Below, piece by piece: positions 59,198-64,000 of a stretch of 64,000 nt of DNA (within the stretch, counting starts at the first letter, position 1; each line of letters begins with the position of its first letter). Position numbers and translations under genes: made by a program. Under the pieces are notes generated by a model that searched no databases, had not been told where the DNA came from, and was given only the letters and a program-made list of their open reading frames with translations. Where the stretch lies: NCBI RefSeq assembly GCF_009729075.1, contig NZ_VTGY01000007.1, forward strand, positions 124,001 through 188,000, in the 5' to 3' direction. The DNA is from Mycolicibacterium sp. CBMA 226. GTDB taxonomy: Bacteria; Actinomycetota; Actinomycetes; Mycobacteriales; Mycobacteriaceae.

Positions 59198-59482
59198 TCA
59201 GCGCTGAGCGACGACAAACGACAACACGAGTATCGCCACCGCACCGAACAGCGCTGCGAAGAACGCCCCGCACGCAGCGTCGTCAAACCGTGGCCGCACC
59301 GTCGCGACCAGAACCGCGACCGCGGCGACCAACAGCGCACCCGCCGGCGCGAAGAGCCAGAAGTACATCAGCGGCGCCAGCGACATGGCGACCAACCCAA
59401 CGACATACCCACCGAGCAGATACCGCGGATCGACCTTCCGCTCAGTCAGTGGGTCGAGCAAACTCTCATGCTCGAAGGCCAT
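59198..59482 (-). CDS. Small membrane protein, unknown function
   Basis: 94 residues. A polar N-terminus (MAFEHESLLDPLTERKVDPR) precedes three hydrophobic segments ('YLLGGYVVGLVAMSLAPLMYFW', 'APAGALLVAAVAVLVATV', 'ACGAFFAALFGAVAILVLSFV'). No motif is recognised. It is 33 bp downstream of a second small membrane protein gene on the same strand, so it is probably the last gene of a three-gene operon with the RibD/DHFR-like reductase. Confidence 0.72.
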   Translation of the reverse strand: MAFEHESLLDPLTERKVDPRYLLGGYVVGLVAMSLAPLMYFWLFAPAGALLVAAVAVLVATVRPRFDDAACGAFFAALFGAVAILVLSFVVAQR

Positions 59483-59515
59483 ACGTTCCCCCTCTGGACA
59501 TCGCCGAGCCTCCGC

Positions 59516-59821
59516 TCACCGGTGTGTCGCCACCATCGCGACGGCCTGCACGTACAGCAGGCCGACAACGAACCACCCGCTAGCGGGTGCGACCACCAGC
59601 GCGACGGCGACCGTTCGCAGTATCGGCGTGCGCGCCAGTATTCCGGCAATCACCAGGCATAACAACGAAACAACAACCGCAACAGGCACATTCATTCCAC
59701 CGCCACCGAGATACGCGTCATCGCTGGACAGGCTCACCGTGTCGACGGCCAACAACCCCCAGCCGATTCCCCCTAGGACCGCGCCGGCGAGAACGCCGCG
59801 GATCCAGTCCCTACCAGTCAA
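59516..59821 (-). CDS. Small membrane protein, unknown function
   Basis: 101 residues with three predicted transmembrane helices ('IRGVLAGAVLGGIGWGLLAV', 'NVPVAVVVSLLCLVIAGIL', 'VAVALVVAPASGWFVVGLLY') and a short polar loop 'SLSSDDAYLGGGGM'. The start overlaps the stop of the upstream reductase gene by 4 bp (ATGA), so translation is coupled. The family is not recognised. Confidence 0.75.
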   Translation of the reverse strand: MTGRDWIRGVLAGAVLGGIGWGLLAVDTVSLSSDDAYLGGGGMNVPVAVVVSLLCLVIAGILARTPILRTVAVALVVAPASGWFVVGLLYVQAVAMVATHR

Positions 59822-60444
59822 ACGTCCCCTCGATCCGGTGTACTCATATCCCCCGTTGCCGGCACCCCCTCTGCCAGCCCGTACTGCAGGTACACGATGC
59901 CGGCCGGGCTGGACGCCGGGGCCTTGAGCAGTGTCAGATTTGACGGCACTGCGCCGCCGTCGAACACCTTTTTACCGACCCCCAGCACAATAGGATGCAC
60001 CCAGAGGTCGATGCGATCAAACAGTTTTTCGCGCAACAGGGTCTGTACGAAGTTCAAACTGCCGACTACTTTGACGTGCTCATGCCGTTCGCGAATGCCC
60101 CGCACCTCGGCCACCAAATCCGCGCCGATCTGCGTCGAGCCGGACCAGGACAAGTCGGGCTCGCCAAGGGACGCGACGTATTTGGGGATGCGATTGAACA
60201 GGTCGCCGAATTCATCGTGCTGGTGCGGCCAGTAGCCGGCGAAGATGTCGTACGTCCGCCTGCCGAGCAGCAGGGCATCGGTGCCCTCGTAGGCAGCACC
60301 GACCTGCTGCCCCGACGTCTCGTCGATGAGCGGTGCCTGCCATCCCTCGAACGCAAATCCGCCCTCGGAGTCTTCGCCGGGACCGCCAGGCGCCTGCCCG
60401 ACGAGGTCGAGGGTGGCGAACAGCGCGAGATTGATCTGGCCCAT
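59818..60444 (-). CDS. RibD-C/dihydrofolate-reductase-like family protein
   Basis: 208 residues. It has a DHFR-fold reductase domain of the RibD C-terminal type: 'LALFATLDLVGQAPGGPGED' at the N-terminus, 'DALLLGRRTYDIFAGYWPH' (NADPH-binding region), 'VKVVGSLNFVQTLLREKLFDR' and 'DLWVHPIVLGVGKKVF'. Stand-alone proteins of this kind are common in actinobacteria and have no assigned substrate. It starts a probable operon with the two small membrane proteins. Confidence 0.88.
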   Translation of the reverse strand: MGQINLALFATLDLVGQAPGGPGEDSEGGFAFEGWQAPLIDETSGQQVGAAYEGTDALLLGRRTYDIFAGYWPHQHDEFGDLFNRIPKYVASLGEPDLSWSGSTQIGADLVAEVRGIRERHEHVKVVGSLNFVQTLLREKLFDRIDLWVHPIVLGVGKKVFDGGAVPSNLTLLKAPASSPAGIVYLQYGLAEGVPATGDMSTPDRGDV

Positions 60445-60522
60445 GTCTGGCTCCTGACGAGTCGATGATGTCTGTCAGTGAGATAGACCGCCGGGCCCGG
60501 CGAAATTCATCGGCGCTGCTGA

Positions 60523-60666
60523 CTACTTCCCCGACAGCACCCGGTATTGCGCCGAAATCTGTTGATCCACAGCGGTTTCTTCGTCGGCGAAGACCTGGAA
60601 CACGAATCTGTCGGTGCGCGCGAGACAGCTGTAGTGCCAAGCCTCCGGATCCCCACGATCCAACAC
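60523..60666 (-). CDS. Candidate 47-residue small protein coupled to the beta-lactamase gene
   Basis: A GTG at 60666 overlaps the TAG stop of the beta-lactamase gene by one base (TAGTG). The frame has a protein-like composition, including 'DPEAWHYSCLARTDRFVFQV' then FADEE, and ends RVLSGK at TAG 60523. The GTG has only a weak ribosome-binding site, so reinitiation after the upstream gene would be needed. It could also be the tail of a decayed gene. Not recognised. Confidence 0.4.
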   Translation of the reverse strand: MLDRGDPEAWHYSCLARTDRFVFQVFADEETAVDQQISAQYRVLSGK

Positions 60667-61547
60667 TAACTGTGACCCAGGCGCGCCAGCACTGATCGCA
60701 CGCTCTCCGCCACCGCTTCGTTGAACGGTCCGGCGTCCCGCCGCAGGGTGCGAGTGCGGATCAGCACCGTGAGCATGACCCGCTCGCGTTTGGGTCCGAT
60801 GAGTATGCCGGCGTCGTTGGTCGACCCGTAGTCACCACTGCCGGTCTTGTCGGCACTGGTCCATCCGGCGGGCAGACCAGCGCGAAAACGCTTGGTGGAC
60901 GTGGCGGTCTCAGACATCCACCGTTGCAGCTGAAATTGGCCCGGGCCGGACAACGCGTCACCCACGAGGATGGCGCGGTACCCGCCACACAGAGCGCGTG
61001 GCGTGGTCGTGTCTCGGAGGTCGCCGGGCGCGGCGTCGTTGAGGTCCGGTTCCCGGCGGTCCAGTCGCGTCTGCGAATCACCGATCGAGCGGGCGAAATC
61101 GGTGATGGCGGACGGCCCACCGATCGTCCGCAGCATGATGTTGCCCGCGGCGTTGTCGCTCTGTGTCAGGGCCGCGGCACAGATCTCCCGCAGCGCCATC
61201 TGCGATCCCACCGCCTGGCTCAGCACCGGTGAGTTCACCACGATGTCGGCGGCGGTGATGGGCACCATGGCTTCGAGATTCGCGTGACCTGCCTGGGCCA
61301 TCTGCAAGATGCGGGCCGCCGCATACGCTTTGAACGTCGAGCAGATCGAGAATCGCTCGTCGGTACGGTGCTCGACAGTCGCCGAAGACTCCAAATCAAC
61401 TGCGTAGACGCCGATTGTCGCCTGATAGCGATCTTCCAGTTCTTCGAAGCCGGTTGGCTCGTCCGCCTTGGTGGGCCGGCACCCGGCCAACACACCTGTC
61501 GCGGCCAACCCGACGATGAAATCCCGTCGGTTCAGCGATACCCCCAC
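60666..61547 (-). CDS. Class A beta-lactamase, Tat/lipoprotein type
   Basis: 293 residues from a GTG at 61547. The N-terminus has a twin-arginine motif (NRRDFIVG, residues 6-13) and a lipobox ending at Cys23 (VLAGC), so it should be exported folded and lipid-anchored. Catalytic motifs fall exactly at standard class A positions: S70-T-F-K73, S130-D-N132, E166-P-D-L-N170 and K234-T-G236. Asn132 differs from the Gly found in M. tuberculosis BlaC. It hydrolyses beta-lactams at the cell surface. Upstream frame extension was rejected because the signal begins here. A small ORF is coupled to its stop. Confidence 0.93.
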   Translation of the reverse strand: MGVSLNRRDFIVGLAATGVLAGCRPTKADEPTGFEELEDRYQATIGVYAVDLESSATVEHRTDERFSICSTFKAYAAARILQMAQAGHANLEAMVPITAADIVVNSPVLSQAVGSQMALREICAAALTQSDNAAGNIMLRTIGGPSAITDFARSIGDSQTRLDRREPDLNDAAPGDLRDTTTPRALCGGYRAILVGDALSGPGQFQLQRWMSETATSTKRFRAGLPAGWTSADKTGSGDYGSTNDAGILIGPKRERVMLTVLIRTRTLRRDAGPFNEAVAESVRSVLARLGHS

Positions 61548-61650
61548 GCATCCCAGCCAATCATGTCTCGGACGGAGACGCCAGTTCGGGGCACCCCGGT
61601 CTCGGCAGTGCGTTGTGCTCCAACGGAATACAGGGGTGAACCGTAAATTT

Positions 61651-62568
61651 TCAGGCGATGTGCTTGTCGAACCAGGCCGTGGCCACCTCAGGGTGCACGC
61701 CGAAGTAGTTGTACCCGTCGAAGCGCCGGTTGGTTCCTTCAATCCAATGCAGGCTCTTCTCGGCGACCGGGATCGCATCGTAGATGTCCTGCACGTCTTG
61801 TGGACGCGTCATGGTGTCGTCGTGTACCTGCGCGACGAGCGTCGGCACGGTCACGGCTTTGACGTGTTCGAGCGGTGACTGCTCAGCAAGACGGAATCCG
61901 GTTCGTTCCCGAACAGCCTGATCGAACTTCGCGTAGCCGTCGGCCATCCCGACGGCCTTGACGAACTCCTCGACGATGTAGCGGCCCGAGACGGGCTGCA
62001 GCATCACCATCGCCTGGATTTCCGCGAACTCCTCCGGGTGCTTCGACCACGCCACCGCCGTCGAGTCAGCGCCCAAACACACTGACAGCAGAGCCTTCTT
62101 CATCGCCCCCGTGTCCGGGCGAGCGGCGGCGTATCGCAACGACCCGACGACGTCCCGGTATTCGGTCAGGCCAATGCCGGCGATGCCACCGTTGCCCTGG
62201 CCGCTCAGACCGTGGTTGCGCATGTCGTAGGCGAGTACGTTGTAGCCCGCGTCGTGCAGAGCCTTGTACTCGGGCAGGAAGTTCACCTCGAAGCCGCCGA
62301 GGCCGCCGAATTCAGGCAGGTGCCCGGGGTAGCCGTAACGGTTTCCGGGAAGGAAGTGGTTGTGGATGATCAGCCGATCGGAATCGGCGGGGATGAACCA
62401 GCCCTCCAGAGGGACGCCGTCCATCGACGGGAAGAATACGTCTTCGTAGTCCAGCCCGACCTCGTCAGGGCGCCGCAGAACCGGTGCGCGACGGCCGCCT
62501 GTGGTCCCGGTGGTCCACATGGCAACAAAGCTGTCGAACGCTTCCTGGGCTGCTGTGTCGTCGGACAT
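61651..62568 (-). CDS. Alpha/beta hydrolase with a Cys in the nucleophile elbow
   Basis: 305 residues, no signal peptide. Conserved features: 'VLAYDMRNHGLSGQGNGG', the elbow 'KKALLSVCLGADSTAVAWSK' where the small-x-Nu-x-small pattern puts Cys at the nucleophile (S-V-C-L-G), the Asp region 'VPTLVAQVHDDTMTRPQDVQ' and a late 'WIEGTNRRFDGYNYFG'. A Cys nucleophile is known from dienelactone hydrolase-like enzymes. It is divergent from an XRE regulator that probably controls it. The substrate is unknown. Confidence 0.87.
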   Translation of the reverse strand: MSDDTAAQEAFDSFVAMWTTGTTGGRRAPVLRRPDEVGLDYEDVFFPSMDGVPLEGWFIPADSDRLIIHNHFLPGNRYGYPGHLPEFGGLGGFEVNFLPEYKALHDAGYNVLAYDMRNHGLSGQGNGGIAGIGLTEYRDVVGSLRYAAARPDTGAMKKALLSVCLGADSTAVAWSKHPEEFAEIQAMVMLQPVSGRYIVEEFVKAVGMADGYAKFDQAVRERTGFRLAEQSPLEHVKAVTVPTLVAQVHDDTMTRPQDVQDIYDAIPVAEKSLHWIEGTNRRFDGYNYFGVHPEVATAWFDKHIA

Positions 62569-62687
62569 GAGCGCTTCCTTTCGTCGAAGACTGGGTTCAG
62601 AAACGACGGTAGGCCGGAGGTGGCTTGGCGGGCAGGGCCAGTTGAACCAGGGACCAGCAAACCCTCTTTAACGAGCCGCGCGGGCTT

Positions 62688-62701
62688 TACCCTGAAACAC
62701 G
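62688..62701 (+). promoter_or_regulatory. Candidate -10 of the XRE regulator gene (leaderless)
   Basis: TACCCT ends eight bases before the GTG, and no Shine-Dalgarno sequence is present, so the mRNA probably starts at the initiation codon. Confidence 0.35.
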
Positions 62702-63552
62702 TGGACCAGCGCAAGGACATTCGTGACTTCCTGACGTCACGCCGAGCGCGCATCACACCCGAGCAAGCCGGACTTCCTGACTATGGCGCCAAGCGGCGCG
62801 TACCGGGGCTCCGCAGGGAAGAGGTGGCGCTGCTTGCCGGGATCAGCGTGGACTACTACACCCGCCTGGAGCGCGGAAACCTCAGCGGCGTATCGGATTC
62901 GGTGCTCAACTCGGTGGCGACCGTCCTGCAGCTCGACGAAGCGGAGCGCGCGCACCTCTTCGATCTCGTCAAGGTCCGGCAAGGGCCCCGGCGGACCCCA
63001 CGGCGCGCGGTCACCATTCGCCCCAGCATCCAGCAGATCTTGGACTCGATGGTGGGCGTGCCGGCCTGGGTGAGCAACGACCGTCTCGACATCCTGGCCA
63101 CCAACGCCCTGAGCGCCGAGCTCTACCGCGACGCCATCGATGACGCCCAAGAACCGGCGAACCTCGCCCGTTTCGTGTTCCTGGACCACCGCGCGCGGGA
63201 ATTCTTCGTCGACTGGAATCAGCAGGCCGACAACGCCGTCGCCATCTTGCGCAGCGCCGCCGGACGCGACCCCTACGACGACAGACTCACCCAGCTCATC
63301 GGCGAATTGAGCACGCGCAGTGCCGAATTCCGGGTCCGGTGGGGTGCTCAGATCATCCGGGCACATACGTCGGGACCGAAAACGCTGAACCATCCCGCGG
63401 TCGGCCAACTCGATCTGACCTTCGACGGCCTGGAGTTGGCGGCCGATCCAGGGCTGACGCTGTATGCCATGACCGCGGAACCGAATTCAACGACGGCGGA
63501 GCGACTCGGTCTGCTGGGGACGCTCGCAGCAACGAGGCAATCAGGCCGTTGA
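62701..63552 (+). CDS. XRE-family regulator with MmyB-like ligand domain
   Basis: 283 residues from a GTG at 62701 (MDQRKDIRDFLTSRRARITP). N-terminal helix-turn-helix ('LRREEVALLAGISVDYYTRL', then ERGNLSG) of the XRE type; the remaining 190 residues match the MmyB-like ligand-binding domain ('VPAWVSNDRLDILATNALSA', 'RFVFLDHRAREFFVDWNQQA', 'LDLTFDGLELAADPGLTLYA'). Such regulators typically control an adjacent oxidoreductase or hydrolase; here the divergent alpha/beta hydrolase is the likely target. The 3' end overlaps the convergent membrane gene by 12 bp. Confidence 0.92.
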   Translation: MDQRKDIRDFLTSRRARITPEQAGLPDYGAKRRVPGLRREEVALLAGISVDYYTRLERGNLSGVSDSVLNSVATVLQLDEAERAHLFDLVKVRQGPRRTPRRAVTIRPSIQQILDSMVGVPAWVSNDRLDILATNALSAELYRDAIDDAQEPANLARFVFLDHRAREFFVDWNQQADNAVAILRSAAGRDPYDDRLTQLIGELSTRSAEFRVRWGAQIIRAHTSGPKTLNHPAVGQLDLTFDGLELAADPGLTLYAMTAEPNSTTAERLGLLGTLAATRQSGR

Positions 63553-64000
63553 CCGGCGTGGCCGCACCAACAGGGCAGCCACCAGGAAGCACACCGCCCC
63601 GACGAAGGTCCCGAAGTTGGCCAGCCACTCGTCGACCGTCACGCCGCTCTTGCGGACGAACGCTGCCAGCGCCGAGACCTCGAACGCGACGCAGCCCATC
63701 ATGTTGATCCAGGACGCCTGCCAGTCAACGGATTTCGGCGACCACAGGCCGACGAGCATGACCGCCAGCAGACCGCTGAGCAGGAAGGCCAGTGAGCCGG
63801 CGGCGTCGGGCGCCCAGACATAGCGACGTTCGGCGAGCACGGCGTGCGCCCACACCGACGCGCCCGTGCTGACGTTGAAGAGCACGGTGCCCATGAATTG
63901 GATTGCCGCCGACCACCATTGAATGCCCGGCGGCGCCAGCACGTACTGCATCAGCGCCGCGGTGGTGAAGAACCACGATCCGATGAAGCACAGTACGTTC
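63541..64000 (-). CDS. YrhK-like membrane protein, 5' end cut by window edge
   Basis: The frame is open from base 64000 to a TGA at 63541 (at least 152 residues). The reading frame before the first internal ATG (63951) is also hydrophobic and protein-like ('NVLCFIGSWFFTTAALMQYV'), so the true start lies outside the window. Several transmembrane helices and the 'FIGSWFFTTAALMQ' / 'WSAAIQFMGTVLFNVST' pattern resemble YrhK-domain proteins. Function unknown. Confidence 0.75.
   Translation of the reverse strand, partial: NVLCFIGSWFFTTAALMQYVLAPPGIQWWSAAIQFMGTVLFNVSTGASVWAHAVLAERRYVWAPDAAGSLAFLLSGLLAVMLVGLWSPKSVDWQASWINMMGCVAFEVSALAAFVRKSGVTVDEWLANFGTFVGAVCFLVAALLVRPRRSTA

Overview
The window is a high-GC actinobacterial chromosome segment, almost certainly from a rapidly growing, non-tuberculous mycobacterium (Mycolicibacterium type). 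The evidence is the mycobacterial gene set (hupB with a Lys/Ala tail, a SepIVA-like DivIVA protein, FbiD/CofC for F420, lipN, GXWXG-free secreted LIP-type lipase, VKOR-DsbA pair) and a gene order that, from memory, follows M. tuberculosis Rv2910c to Rv2994. The large tesA/pps/mas virulence-lipid block (Rv2928-Rv2964) that sits between the SepIVA and coaD genes in M. tuberculosis is absent; here the two genes are only 89 bp apart. The species cannot be fixed from the sequence alone.

Layout. 1-3.3 kb: an edge-truncated SnoaL-like gene, two tandem secreted D-Ala-D-Ala carboxypeptidases and a metal-dependent amidohydrolase. 3.3-9.4 kb: ffh and the nitrogen-control operon amtB-glnB-glnD (minus strand), with two GlnR-type boxes before amtB. 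9.4-15.1 kb: ftsY, smc, acyP and an OsmC-family gene. 15.1-17 kb: two tandem paralogous GYGQP-repeat membrane proteins plus the frameshifted 3' relic of a third copy. 17-25.9 kb: mutM, rnc, yceD-like, sepIVA, coaD, rsmD, pyc, VKOR and DsbA. 26-28.8 kb: lipN divergent from two aldo/keto reductases. 28.9-30 kb: an AT-richer island with one exported 11-residue-repeat protein. 30-38.8 kb: secreted HNH nuclease, recG, DAK2/FakA-like, rpmB, ung, thiL, DUF3515, ddl. 38.8-44.9 kb: cystathionine gamma-lyase-like, gpsA, fbiD, ppk1, mutT1. 45-48.7 kb: hupB, leuDC and its divergent IclR regulator. 48.8-51.4 kb: a DUF1800-DUF1501 pair. 51.4-54 kb: tRNA-Glu(CUC), tRNA-Gln(CUG), gltX and an FAH-family gene. 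54-58.8 kb: secreted lipase, MFS transporter and a Tyr/Trp- and Pro-rich membrane-anchored protein. 59.2-64 kb, a more variable tail: two small membrane proteins with a RibD/DHFR-like reductase, a class A beta-lactamase lipoprotein with a coupled 47-codon ORF, an alpha/beta hydrolase with a divergent XRE regulator, and an edge-truncated YrhK-like membrane protein.

How the genes work together. Three functional groups stand out: co-translational secretion (ffh, ftsY); nitrogen sensing (AmtB channel, PII protein, and the GlnD enzyme that modifies PII); and envelope/peptidoglycan supply and editing (two D,D-carboxypeptidases, ddl, beta-lactamase). The rest is mostly core housekeeping. No CRISPR array, integrase, transposase or defence island is visible. 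I found no clear new multi-gene system. The most unusual items are the degenerate triplication of GYGQP proteins, the 11-residue-repeat exported protein in the AT-rich island, the Tyr/Trp/Pro-rich envelope protein, the DUF1800-DUF1501 pair, and the small ORF coupled to the beta-lactamase gene.
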